64,000 nt of DNA, taken from contig NZ_JACHBR010000001.1 of the NCBI RefSeq assembly GCF_014200435.1, forward strand, positions 4,061,501 to 4,125,500, in the 5' to 3' direction. Positions 8,951 through 17,009 of this stretch are shown one piece after another (the first letter of the stretch is position 1; each line of letters begins with the position of its first letter). A program made the translations under genes and the position numbers. Source of the DNA: Sphaerisporangium krabiense. Its GTDB lineage: Bacteria > Actinomycetota > Actinomycetes > Streptosporangiales > Streptosporangiaceae. A model generated the notes under the pieces. It was given only the letters and a program-made list of their open reading frames with translations, did not search any database and was not told the origin of the DNA.

Positions 8951-9813
8951 CCACCACGGCCGTCGCGCAGAAGCCTCGCACCGCGCCGGTCGCGCGCGCG
9001 TCCCGCTGGCCCGTCTACCTGCGGTTCGTGCTGCTGCTCGGCTTCGTCCTGGTCTTCCTGCTCCCGATCTACGTGCTGCTGGTCACCAGCTTCAAGCCCC
9101 TGACCGAGGCGGACCCGAGCCAGGCGTGGAGCCTGCCCCGCGTGTGGACGACCGAGGCGTGGCGGGTCGCCTGGGAGAAGCTGCGGCCCGGCATCGCCAA
9201 CAGCTTCCTGCTGACGATCCCCGGGTCGCTGCTGTCGGCCGCGCTGGGGGCGATGAACGGGTTCGTGCTGTCCAAGTGGCGTTTCCCGGGCGCCGACGTG
9301 GTGTTCACGCTGTTCCTGTTCGGCATGTTCATCCCGTACCAGGGGGTGATGATCCCGCTCGTCCAGCTCATGGTGAGCCTGGACGTCTACGGCGGCATCC
9401 CCGGCCTCGTCCTCGCCCACGTGGTGTACGGCATCCCGATCTGCACACTGATCTTCCGCAACTACTACGTGACGATCCCGGACGAGCTGATGGAGGCCGC
9501 CCGCGTGGACGGCGCCGGCATGCTGCGGACCTTCTGGTCGATCGTGATCCCCGTCTCGGGCCCGGCCTTCGCCGTCGTGGTCATCTGGCAGTTCACCTCG
9601 CTGTGGAACGACTTCCTGTTCGCGGTGTTCCTGACCGGGCCCAGTTCGTGGCCCACGACCGTGATGCTCAACAACATCGCGGGCGCCCAGACCGTGCCCT
9701 ACAGCCAGCAGATGGCGGCGGCGATCCTGGCCTCGGTGCCGACGATGCTCGTGTACGTGCTGCTCGGACGCTTCTTCATGCGCGGGCTCATGGCGGGGGC
9801 GCTCAAGGGGTGA
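8947..9813 (+). CDS. Sugar ABC transporter permease (MalG-like)
   Basis: This 288-residue inner-membrane permease is the partner of the preceding gene, with which it overlaps by four bases. It has six predicted helices and the EAA motif DELMEAARVDGAGML. The C-terminal FFMRGLMAGALKG ending is typical of MalG/AraQ-type carbohydrate permeases. With the lipoprotein and a shared ATPase it would import a di- or oligosaccharide, consistent with the GH1 glycosidase at the window edge. Confidence 0.92.
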   Translation: MTTTAVAQKPRTAPVARASRWPVYLRFVLLLGFVLVFLLPIYVLLVTSFKPLTEADPSQAWSLPRVWTTEAWRVAWEKLRPGIANSFLLTIPGSLLSAALGAMNGFVLSKWRFPGADVVFTLFLFGMFIPYQGVMIPLVQLMVSLDVYGGIPGLVLAHVVYGIPICTLIFRNYYVTIPDELMEAARVDGAGMLRTFWSIVIPVSGPAFAVVVIWQFTSLWNDFLFAVFLTGPSSWPTTVMLNNIAGAQTVPYSQQMAAAILASVPTMLVYVLLGRFFMRGLMAGALKG

Positions 9814-9822
9814 GCCGCGGGC

Positions 9823-10812
9823 TCAGCCACCGTTCACCAGGGCGTCCCCGAGCGGCGTGCGGCGGTACAGCACGGAGCGCCCGACCCGCGCGCCGGTGAT
9901 CAGCCCGGCCTCGCGCAGCGCGGCCACGTGGTCGCCGGCCCCGCCGACGCTGAGCCCGAGCAGCGCCGCGAGCTGCGTCGTGGTCGCGGGGACCCGGAGC
10001 AGGACCTCGGCGCGGGTTCGCCCGATGAGCCGCTCCAGCCCCTTGGCCGGCACGGGCTCCGCGGCGATCCCGCGCGCCGTGTAGACCAGCGCGTACGGCC
10101 AGGCGTGCTCCAGGTAGGCGCCCACCCCGTAGCCGAAGACGCTCGGGACGAACAGCAGGCCCCGGCCGCCGAGCCGGTGCCGCTGGTCCTCGCCCGAGCT
10201 CTGCATGCGCACCCGGATGTCACCGGCCGGTCCTTCGGGGTGCCAGCGGACGTTGGGGCTGAGGTCATCCAGGGCCGCGGCCCACCCGTACGTCGCGAGG
10301 CGGCCCGCGCGCTGCACGACGTCGCGCTCCAGGATGGCCTGGAGGCGCGGCCATTCGGGCCGGACGATGGCCTGCCACGCGGCCTCCAGCACGTCGGCGA
10401 TCAGCGTCACCACGTCCGGCCGCTCCAGGACGGCCACCAGGTCCGCCGGCGCGGCCGGCCTGCCGAGCAGGTTCCGCGCGATCTCGTCCCTGGCCTGAGC
10501 CAGGGGCGTGGCGCGCATGACGGCCAGTTCGCTGTCGAACGCGACGTTCACCCCGGACGGCGGGGGAGCGATGAAGTCGGCGCTGTAGTCGCCGCGCCGG
10601 AACAGCACGGCCAGCGCGGCGAGCGCCGGCCTCTCCCGCAGCAGCCGCGCGTACGGCTCCCGCGCGCGCTCGGCCCACCGGCCGTGGACGCCCGGCTCCT
10701 GGTGGCCGGACAGGATGCGCAGCGCGTGCATGGTCTCGATCAGCGGCGAGACGGCGAACCGGCTGGCCATGACGTCCTGAGGGCCGACCTCGATGATCAG
10801 CACCTTACCCAT
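9823..10812 (-). CDS. ArsR-type winged-helix regulator with large N-terminal domain
   Basis: In this 329-residue protein the last 80 residues form an ArsR-like winged helix (TTTQLAALLGLSVGGAGDHVAALREAGLI). The first 240 residues match the layout of the actinobacterial ArsR-plus-DUF5937 family, whose N-terminal function is not known. No metal-binding Cys cluster is seen. The start MGKVLIIEVGPQDV at 10812 faces a major-facilitator exporter gene, and a dyad sits between the two, so it probably represses that transporter. Confidence 0.82.
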   Translation of the reverse strand: MGKVLIIEVGPQDVMASRFAVSPLIETMHALRILSGHQEPGVHGRWAERAREPYARLLRERPALAALAVLFRRGDYSADFIAPPPSGVNVAFDSELAVMRATPLAQARDEIARNLLGRPAAPADLVAVLERPDVVTLIADVLEAAWQAIVRPEWPRLQAILERDVVQRAGRLATYGWAAALDDLSPNVRWHPEGPAGDIRVRMQSSGEDQRHRLGGRGLLFVPSVFGYGVGAYLEHAWPYALVYTARGIAAEPVPAKGLERLIGRTRAEVLLRVPATTTQLAALLGLSVGGAGDHVAALREAGLITGARVGRSVLYRRTPLGDALVNGG

Positions 10813-10826
10813 GGGACAGTCCGGAC

Positions 10827-10846
10827 CTTTCGGCCATGGACGAAAG
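10827..10846. promoter_or_regulatory. Dyad operator candidate between ArsR-like and MFS genes
   Basis: CTTTCG and CGAAAG arms separated by 8 bp lie 15 bp from the regulator start. Their position next to the regulator gene suggests an autoregulatory and transporter-controlling operator. Only the short arms match perfectly. Confidence 0.45.
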
Positions 10847-10945
10847 CTTAGCCAAGCGCGGGACCGATGGCCGAGCATCGTCGTCGGCCGCCGGGGACGG
10901 CCGCGGCCATGTGACGGGCCCCGAGGGGCCGAGGGGAAGGTGCGG

Positions 10946-12196
10946 ATGAGCGAGGCGACGCCCGCGCGGCGGACGACGTTCGGCGAGGTGTTCGCCGTCG
11001 CGGAGTTCCGCGTGCTCTTCGGGAGCTTCGCGCTGCTCGTGGCGGGCGACACCGTCAAGATGCTGGCCTTCTCGGTGCTCATCTACACGCGCACCGGGTC
11101 GGCCGGGCTGTCGGCGCTGGCCTACATGAGCGGGTTCATCCCCTACGTCATCGGCGGCGTCTTTCTGCTCTCGCTGGCCGACCGGATGCGGCCCCGGCGG
11201 CTCATGGTGGTCGGCGAACTGGTCCGGGTCGCCGTCTGTCTGGCCCTGGCATTCGCCGGGCTGCCGGTCTGGGCGATGCTGGCGCTGGTCGTGACGACCG
11301 GGGCCCTGAGCCCCGTCTTCGGCGCGGCCCGCACGGCGGCGCTGCCCGAGCTGCTCCCCGGCGACGCCTTCGTGCTCGGCAGGTCCGTCCTGACCGTCAC
11401 CTCGGCGGGCGCGCAGATCGCCGGCCTGGCGGCGGGCGGCGCCGTCCTCACCGTCACCGGCCCCTCCGGAGCCCTGGTGATCACCGCCGTGCTGTCCGCG
11501 GCGAGCGCCCTGGTCCTGCGGGCCGGCCTGCCCGACCGTCCGCCCCGGACCGTCGGGACGGCGGCGCGGGGCCCCGTCCGGGCCACCCTGCGCGTCAACC
11601 GGCGTCTGCTGGCCGACCGGCGCGTGCGCGGCCTGCTGTTGTCGTCGTGGATTCCGGCCCTGTGCGTCGCGGGCGCGGAGGCCGTCGTCGTGCCCTACCT
11701 CAGCGAGCGGGGCGCGCCCTCGCAGGCCGGGCTCGTGCTCGCCGCCTTCGCGGCGGGGATGGCGGCCGGGGACTTCGCCGTGGGCCGCTTCGCCGCCCCC
11801 GCCCTGCGGGAACGGCTCTCCTTCCCGCTCGCGCTCGCGCTCGGGGCGCCGCTGATGGGGTTCGCCGCGCGTCCGGGCCTCGGCCTGTGCCTGGCGCTCG
11901 CCGTGCTGGCCGGAGGCTGCCTCGCCTACAACCTCGGCCTGCAGCGCAGGTTCGTCGACGCCGTGCCCGAGGAGACGCGCGGGCAGGCGTTCGGGCTGTT
12001 CACCTCGGGACAGATGAGCGGCCAGGGCCTCGGCGCCGCGCTCGCCGGAGCGCTGGCGGAGCTGGTGCCCGCCCACCTGGCCATCGCCCTGGCCGGCGCG
12101 GGGGCCACCCTCGCGGCGCTGGCGCTGGCGCGCCACCTGCGCCCCGAGACGCGGCCCGTCGCCGGGTCCCTGGCCACGGCGGAAAGCATAGAGTAG
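10946..12196 (+). CDS. Major facilitator superfamily transporter
   Basis: This 416-residue, 12-helix MFS protein has a GGVFLLSLADRMRPRRLM loop between helices 2 and 3, the family signature region. It resembles the drug-efflux or macrolide-efflux (MefA-like, MFS_1/MFS_3) group by length and by the N-terminal VFAVAEFRVLFGSFALLVAGD stretch. The ATG at 10946 follows GGGGAAGG. It is divergent from the ArsR-like regulator, a common regulator/efflux arrangement. The substrate is unknown. Confidence 0.88.
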   Translation: MSEATPARRTTFGEVFAVAEFRVLFGSFALLVAGDTVKMLAFSVLIYTRTGSAGLSALAYMSGFIPYVIGGVFLLSLADRMRPRRLMVVGELVRVAVCLALAFAGLPVWAMLALVVTTGALSPVFGAARTAALPELLPGDAFVLGRSVLTVTSAGAQIAGLAAGGAVLTVTGPSGALVITAVLSAASALVLRAGLPDRPPRTVGTAARGPVRATLRVNRRLLADRRVRGLLLSSWIPALCVAGAEAVVVPYLSERGAPSQAGLVLAAFAAGMAAGDFAVGRFAAPALRERLSFPLALALGAPLMGFAARPGLGLCLALAVLAGGCLAYNLGLQRRFVDAVPEETRGQAFGLFTSGQMSGQGLGAALAGALAELVPAHLAIALAGAGATLAALALARHLRPETRPVAGSLATAESIE

Positions 12197-12275
12197 CGAG
12201 CCGACTACTGTAAGTGACATCGAGGTGCGGGCACGATCGGAGCCGATGACCCCGAGCGGAACGGAAGATCCTCAG

Positions 12276-12662
12276 ATGCGCCTACGCACCCGTCTGGCCA
12301 TCATCGCCGGCGCCGGCGCCGCCGGCGTCGCCATGGCGCCCCCGTTCACCGTCCACGCCCCACCCGCGGGCGCCAAGGCGGCCAAGTGCCACGCGGCGAC
12401 CCGGGGCACGGTGACGAAGTACGGCAAGACCGTTTCTCCTGGCCTTCATGGCTTTCCCGGCTTCCCGGGGCGGTCCGAGAACGTGTCCTTCGTGGGCGCG
12501 GGCACCATCGCCAGCGCCTGCCTGCCGCACTGGCGCGCCTACCACGTCGGGCGCCTCTACCAGGTCGGCGGCGACTGGACGACCGGCGAGTGGGCCGCGG
12601 CCAAGTACTTCTACGACTACGGCGGCTTCTGGCTGGACGGCGAGGACCTGAGCCGGCGGTGA
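12276..12662 (+). CDS. Small secreted protein, unrecognised
   Basis: This 128-residue protein has a twin-basic N-terminus (MRLRTRLAIIAGAGAAGVAMA) that looks like a signal peptide cleaved around residues 30-36. The mature part has a Cys pair (KCHAAT and ASACLPHW) that could form a disulphide, and an aromatic C-terminal half (KYFYDYGGFWLDGEDL). No family is recognised. An in-frame ATG at 12246 also has a ribosome site and would lengthen the N-terminus by ten residues. It is convergent with the downstream oxidoreductase. Confidence 0.6.
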   Translation: MRLRTRLAIIAGAGAAGVAMAPPFTVHAPPAGAKAAKCHAATRGTVTKYGKTVSPGLHGFPGFPGRSENVSFVGAGTIASACLPHWRAYHVGRLYQVGGDWTTGEWAAAKYFYDYGGFWLDGEDLSRR

Positions 12663-12690
12663 CCCGCGCGGGACGCCTCCGGTCCTGGGG

Positions 12691-13659
12691 TCAGATCACG
12701 AGCAGGGTCTTGCCGAGCACGGCGCGGGACTCGATCGCCGCGTGCGCGTCCGCGGCGTCGGCGAGGGGGAAGGTGCACCCGATCACCGGTTCCAGGCGGC
12801 CCGCCGCCGCCTCCGCCAGGGCCCGCTCGGCCAGCCTCTTGCGTTCCGCCGGTTCGAGCTGAACGTCCTGGATGCCCCGCACCGTGACGCCGCGCCGCCG
12901 CGCCTCGTCCGGGTCGATCGCGCCGAACCCGCCACTCGACGCCCCGTGCGCGGAGATCCTCCCTCCGGACGCCGTGATCCCGAACGCCTCCCGCCCGATC
13001 TCGCCGCCGGCCCCGTCGAACACCGCCGACGGGCCCGCGCCGATCGCCGCGCGGACGCGGCCGGCCCACCCGGGCTCGGTGTAGTCGGCGGTGATCTCGG
13101 CGCCGAGGCCGCGGACCAGGTCGAGCTTCCGCTCCCCCCGGGCCGCCGCCGCCACGCGCGCCCCCGCGGCGCGCGCCAACTGGACGAGCAGGACGCCCAT
13201 GCCTCCGGCCGCCGCCGTGACCAGCACCCACTCACCCGCCTCCACCTCGGCCGCCTCGAACACCGACAGCGCCGTGACGCCGTCGTGCAGCAGCGCCGCC
13301 GCCTCCCACGTGCCGAGCCCGTGCGGCACGGGGATCAGCGCCTCGACCGGCGCGACGACCCGCTCGGCGTACCCTCCGCCTCCTCCGGTGCCCGCCGCGA
13401 CGACCCGTCCCCGCCACGATGCGTCCACGCCGTCCCCGACGGCCAGCACCCGTCCCGCCACCGCGCCCCCCGGCACGTACGGCGGCTCGACGGGGAACCA
13501 GTCGCGGCCCGATCCCTGCCGGATCTGCGTCTCGACGAACAAGGTGTCGGCCGCCTCGACGCCGATCACGACCTGGCCCGCCCCCGCCGCCGGATCGTCC
13601 ACCTCGGCCACCTTGAGCACCTCGGGCCCTCCGAACCGGGTCACCTGAACCACTCGCAC
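12691..13659 (-). CDS. Zinc-type medium-chain dehydrogenase / quinone oxidoreductase
   Basis: This 322-residue NADPH-dependent MDR protein of the quinone-oxidoreductase branch begins VRVVQVTRFGGPEVLKV, has a nucleotide-binding AAAGGMG motif around residue 150 and lacks the zinc-ligand cysteines, as usual for quinone or enone reductases. Several GTG codons could start it; 13659 fits homologous N-termini best. A MerR/SoxR-type promoter lies 40-70 bp upstream, suggesting induction by redox-active compounds. No regulator gene for it is adjacent. Confidence 0.87.
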   Translation of the reverse strand: MRVVQVTRFGGPEVLKVAEVDDPAAGAGQVVIGVEAADTLFVETQIRQGSGRDWFPVEPPYVPGGAVAGRVLAVGDGVDASWRGRVVAAGTGGGGGYAERVVAPVEALIPVPHGLGTWEAAALLHDGVTALSVFEAAEVEAGEWVLVTAAAGGMGVLLVQLARAAGARVAAAARGERKLDLVRGLGAEITADYTEPGWAGRVRAAIGAGPSAVFDGAGGEIGREAFGITASGGRISAHGASSGGFGAIDPDEARRRGVTVRGIQDVQLEPAERKRLAERALAEAAAGRLEPVIGCTFPLADAADAHAAIESRAVLGKTLLVI

Positions 13660-13698
13660 GCCGACCACACCCCTCACGCCGCTCCTTCTGCGGCCCCC

Positions 13699-13729
13699 AG
13701 TCTGGAACCTCAACAAATGTTGAGGTCAA
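13699..13729 (-). promoter_or_regulatory. SoxR/MerR-type promoter box
   Basis: On the minus strand TTGACC (13729-13724) and CAGACT (13704-13699) are separated by 19 bp, and the spacer contains the perfect dyad ACCTCAACA-TT-TGTTGAGGT (13726-13707). The layout is that of MerR-family activated promoters, and the CCTCAA/TTGAGG arms resemble boxes of actinobacterial SoxR, which is known to control quinone-oxidoreductase-like genes in Streptomyces. Confidence 0.75.
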
Positions 13730-13738
13730 GTCCGGCGC

Positions 13739-14779
13739 TCAGCCGGGCGGGAGCTCGCCGGACCCTCGGGGGATCAGGCGGGTGGGGAGAAGGAGGCGCT
13801 CGGGGGGCACGGCGTCGCCCGCCAGGCGGCGGAACAGCAGGCCGGCGGCGGCGCGGCCCAGGCCGGCCGGGTCCTGGGCGACGACGGTGACGGCCGGGGT
13901 GAGCAGGTCGGCGAGCTCGAAGTCATCGAAGCCGACGATGGCGAGGCCGCCGGTCGCGGACGGGCGGGCGCCGAGGGACTCTAGGGCGCGCAGCGCGGTG
14001 ACGGTGGTGCGGCCGTTGCCGGTGAACAGGGCCGTCGGCGGGTCGGGGAGGGCGAGCAGGCGGGTCAGGTCGGCGTGGACGCGGGCCTGCTCGGGGGTGC
14101 CCATCGCGACCAGCGCCGGATCGTACGGCAGGCCGGCCGCGGCGAGCGCGTCGCGGTAGCCGCGCAGCCGCTCCTCGGCGGTGAAGATCGCCGGGTTGTC
14201 GCCGAGGAAGGCGACGCGCCGGTGACCGTGCCCGATCAGGTGGGCGGTGCCCGCGCCCGCGCCGCCCGCGTTGTCGCACAGCACGGTGTCGACGTCCAGG
14301 CCGGGGCCCGCGGGGCGGTCGGCGAAGACGGCGCGGATGCCCGCGGTCAGCTCGGGGGCCAGGTATCCGTGGTCGGCCCCGGCGGGCACGATGATCAGGC
14401 CGTCCACGCGGCGGGCGCAGAAGGCCAGCACCAGCTCGCGCTCACGGCCGGGGTCCTCGCCGGAGGAGCCGGTGAAGACCAGCGAGCCGTTGCCGAGCGC
14501 GACGTCCTCCACGGCCCGGCTGAGCCCGGAGTAGAAGGGGTCGGCGACGTCCTCGATGACGAGCCCGATGCTGGCCGTGCGGCCCCGGCGCAGGTCGCGG
14601 GCGCCCTCGTTGCGGCGGTACCCGAGCAGCGCGATGGCGTGCCGCACGCGTTCCGCCGTGGCCGCGTTCACGCCCGGCTCGTCGTTGACCACGCGGGAGA
14701 CCGTCTTCAGGGCCACCCCCGCCCTCGCGGCGACGTCGTTCATGGTCGGACGCCTGCTCTCTGCCACGGGCAGCATCAT
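13739..14779 (-). CDS. LacI family transcriptional repressor (sugar importer)
   Basis: This 346-residue LacI-family protein has its helix-turn-helix at MNDVAARAGVALKTVSRVVND and a periplasmic-binding-like sugar domain from about residue 70. The start at 14779 is five bases from a -10-like hexamer (possible leaderless start); an in-frame GTG at 14767 is an alternative. The operator TGACAACGTTGTCA at 14799-14812 overlaps its own -35, and the identical site lies at the importer promoter (6612), so it probably represses both and is released by a sugar. Confidence 0.93.
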   Translation of the reverse strand: MMLPVAESRRPTMNDVAARAGVALKTVSRVVNDEPGVNAATAERVRHAIALLGYRRNEGARDLRRGRTASIGLVIEDVADPFYSGLSRAVEDVALGNGSLVFTGSSGEDPGRERELVLAFCARRVDGLIIVPAGADHGYLAPELTAGIRAVFADRPAGPGLDVDTVLCDNAGGAGAGTAHLIGHGHRRVAFLGDNPAIFTAEERLRGYRDALAAAGLPYDPALVAMGTPEQARVHADLTRLLALPDPPTALFTGNGRTTVTALRALESLGARPSATGGLAIVGFDDFELADLLTPAVTVVAQDPAGLGRAAAGLLFRRLAGDAVPPERLLLPTRLIPRGSGELPPG

Positions 14780-14784
14780 TCCGC

Positions 14785-14813
14785 ATCACGGCCGGGCGTG
14801 ACAACGTTGTCAA
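14785..14813 (-). promoter_or_regulatory. LacI autoregulatory promoter/operator
   Basis: Minus-strand TTGACA (14813-14808), a 17-bp spacer and CGTGAT (14790-14785) form the promoter; the palindrome TGACAACGTTGTCA (14799-14812) covers the -35 and part of the spacer. Identity with the site at 6612-6625 ties this regulator to the sugar importer. Confidence 0.85.
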
Positions 14814-14831
14814 CCCCGGTCACCCTACGGT

Positions 14832-15623
14832 TCAGGTGGCCTGTAAGGCGGTGCGGTGGGTGCCGGAGGTCGCCTGCAGGTCGGCCTCCACGCGCGCGGC
14901 GGTGGCGAGCAGCGGCGGCAGCAGGTCCCGGCGGGCGGACTGCATGGTGGTCCTGCTGGCGTGGGAGGAGACGTTGACGGCGGCGACCACGTGCCCGCTC
15001 CGGTCGCGGATCGGCGCGGCGATCGAGCGCAGGCCCTCCTCCAGCTCCTGGTCCACCATGGCCCAGCCCTGCGCGCGCACCCGGTCCAGCTCGGCGGTGA
15101 GGGACTCGCGCGTGGTGAGCGTGCGCCCGGTGTGCCGCTCCAGCGGGGCCTTGGCGAAGTACGCCTCCAGCTCGGCGGGCCGCAGCCAGGCCAGCAGCAC
15201 GCGCCCCATCGAGGTGCAGTGCGCGGGGAAGCGGGTGCCGATGCTGATCGTCACCCGCATGATGCGGGCGGTCGGCACCCGGGCCACGTACACGATGTCC
15301 GGCACGTCCAGCACCGACACCGAGGCCGACTCGTGCACCTCGGCGACCAGCCGCTCCAGGTGGGGATGCGCGACCTCGGGCAGGGACAGGCTGGACAGGT
15401 AGGCGTAGCCGAGCTCCAGGACGCGCGGGGACAGCGCGAACAGGCGGCCGTCGGTGCGGACGTACCCCAGCGAGACCAGCGTGAGCAGGAACCGGCGGGC
15501 GGCGGCGCGCGTGAGGCCGGTCGCGCGGGCCACCTCGCTCAGCGTGAGCTCGGGGGTCGTGGCGTCGAACGCCCGGATGACCGCGAGCCCCCTGGCCAGC
15601 GACTGGACGTACTCCTCCGCCAT
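14832..15623 (-). CDS. IclR family regulator (PcaR/PobR-like)
   Basis: This 263-residue protein has an N-terminal winged helix (residues 5-70, LTLSEVARATGLTRAAARRFLLTL) and the IclR effector domain after it. The opening EEYVQSLARGLAVIRAFD is characteristic of the beta-ketoadipate (PcaR/PcaU/PobR) branch, which senses aromatic acids. It is divergent from an SsuABC-like importer plus benzaldehyde-type dehydrogenase, and palindromes suited to a dimeric regulator lie between them. An aromatic-acid ligand is inference. Confidence 0.88.
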   Translation of the reverse strand: MAEEYVQSLARGLAVIRAFDATTPELTLSEVARATGLTRAAARRFLLTLVSLGYVRTDGRLFALSPRVLELGYAYLSSLSLPEVAHPHLERLVAEVHESASVSVLDVPDIVYVARVPTARIMRVTISIGTRFPAHCTSMGRVLLAWLRPAELEAYFAKAPLERHTGRTLTTRESLTAELDRVRAQGWAMVDQELEEGLRSIAAPIRDRSGHVVAAVNVSSHASRTTMQSARRDLLPPLLATAARVEADLQATSGTHRTALQAT

Positions 15624-15836
15624 GGTGGCCCCCTTTCGCGGTGACCGTTATACCAGTGCCACGGCCGGACCCTGTTCTTCCAGGGTTGTCCCGGGTTCTG
15701 TCACGGCCATCCCCGGTCGGCGGCGGCGAGGGGAATGAGGGGGGCGAGGCCTTCCCGCGCGCCGCGCTCCCCGTCGTGCGCCGGCCGTTCGATCGCGTCC
15801 GAGAGGGGTACGACCTCGGCCACGCCCATCTCCCCA

Positions 15837-15853
15837 TGTTCGTGAGACGAACA
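15837..15853. promoter_or_regulatory. IclR operator candidate 1
   Basis: A perfect 7+3+7 dyad TGTTCGT-GAG-ACGAACA. A second copy of the TTCGT-NNN-ACGAA core occurs at 15988-16002 in front of the importer, so the two sites probably bind the same protein, most simply the adjacent IclR regulator. Confidence 0.6.
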
Positions 15854-15967
15854 AACGTCCTCATAGTGGACGCTACTGACCCGATGGGGTCGGGTCAACA
15901 GAGGTCGGTGCGGCCGTGACACGGAACGTTGACGGCATGTGATCCAAAGGCGTAGCTTGCACTGAAC

Positions 15968-16002
15968 CGTTCTTGTGGAGAACGTTGGTTCGTTGAACGA
16001 AC
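15968..16002 (+). promoter_or_regulatory. Operator pair upstream of importer operon
   Basis: Two dyads adjoin. CGTTCT-TTGTG-like spacer-AGAACG (15968-15984; 6+5+6) is followed by GTTCGT-TGA-ACGAAC (15988-16002; 6+3+6), the latter sharing its core with the dyad at 15837. They lie 35-70 bp before the lipoprotein gene, where a repressor or activator would control the importer operon. Confidence 0.55.
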
Positions 16003-16037
16003 ATTTCTCGCCTGGACAACCCCCCTTGGAGTCGCTC

Positions 16038-17009
16038 ATGCGTCGCTCCGCTCGAATCTGTCTCGCGGTCGTCCTGCTGATATCGGCCGCGGCCTGCGGT
16101 TCCTCCGGCGACGGCCCGGCGTCCGGCGGGGGCGCCGGGAAGGCCGGAGGAAAGGACAAGGTGACCGCGGGCGTGATCGCCATCGTGGACACCGCGCCGA
16201 TCCACCTGGGCAAGGCCAAAGGCTTCTTCGACAAGCAGAACATCGACCTGACGATCACGCCCGTCCAGGGAGGCGCGGCCAGCGTCTCCGGCACGGTCGG
16301 CGGCCAGTTCCAGTTCGCGTTCGGCAACGTCACGTCCCTGCTGACCGCCGCCGAGCGCGGCCTGCCCCTCAAGGTGGTCGGCAACGGCGTCTCCTCCACC
16401 GGCGAGCAGGGCAAGGACTTCAGCGCCGTGCTGGTGAAGGCCGACAGCCCCATCAAGAGCGCCAAGGACCTGGTGGGCAAGCGCGTGTCGGTCAACCAGC
16501 AGCAGAACATCGGCGACACCACGATCCGCGCCTCGGTGCGCAAGGCCGGCGGCGACCCCTCGAAGGTCGAGTTCGTCGAACTGCCCTTCCCCGACGCCCC
16601 CGCGGCGTTGCAGGCCGGTCGCGTGGACGCGATCTGGGTGGTGGAGCCGTTCCTCAGCCAGGCCGTCGCGCAGGGCGCCCGCCCGATCGCCTGGAACTTC
16701 GCCGACGCCGCGCCGAACCTCACCGTGGCCATGTACTTCACCACCACCAAGACCGACCCCGGCCTGGTCACGCGGTTCAGGGCGGCGATGGACGAGTCGC
16801 TCCGGTACGCCGACACCCATCCGGACGAGGTACGCGACATCCTCAAGACCTACACCAAGATCGATCCCGGTGTGCTGGCGAAGATGAACCTCCCCCGATG
16901 GCCCACGCAGATCAACCGCGCGTCCGTCGAGGCCGTCGCCAAGGCCGCGCTCGGCGACGGGGTCCTGAAGCGCGAGCCCAACGTCGGCGCCCTGCTGCCG
17001 GCGTCATGA
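16038..17009 (+). CDS. ABC transporter substrate-binding lipoprotein (SsuA/TauA/NMT1 type)
   Basis: This 323-residue lipoprotein has a signal peptide ending at AAAC (Cys20). The fold is NMT1/SsuA-like: APIHLGKAKGFFDKQNIDLTI, then the VGKRVSVN and ALQAGRVDAIWVVEPF segments typical of binders for sulfonates, nitrate, thiamine precursors or aromatic acids. ATG 16038 follows TTGGAG. The gene leads a tightly overlapping operon (binding protein, two permeases, ATPase, then an aldehyde dehydrogenase), so an aromatic or other aldehyde-yielding substrate is likelier than a sulfonate; that is inference. Confidence 0.92.
   Translation: MRRSARICLAVVLLISAAACGSSGDGPASGGGAGKAGGKDKVTAGVIAIVDTAPIHLGKAKGFFDKQNIDLTITPVQGGAASVSGTVGGQFQFAFGNVTSLLTAAERGLPLKVVGNGVSSTGEQGKDFSAVLVKADSPIKSAKDLVGKRVSVNQQQNIGDTTIRASVRKAGGDPSKVEFVELPFPDAPAALQAGRVDAIWVVEPFLSQAVAQGARPIAWNFADAAPNLTVAMYFTTTKTDPGLVTRFRAAMDESLRYADTHPDEVRDILKTYTKIDPGVLAKMNLPRWPTQINRASVEAVAKAALGDGVLKREPNVGALLPAS

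Noticed and set aside
15641-15919. 92-codon plus-strand frame between the IclR gene and importer
   Set aside because: It runs through a conserved dyad operator and has irregular, low-complexity composition; more likely control DNA.
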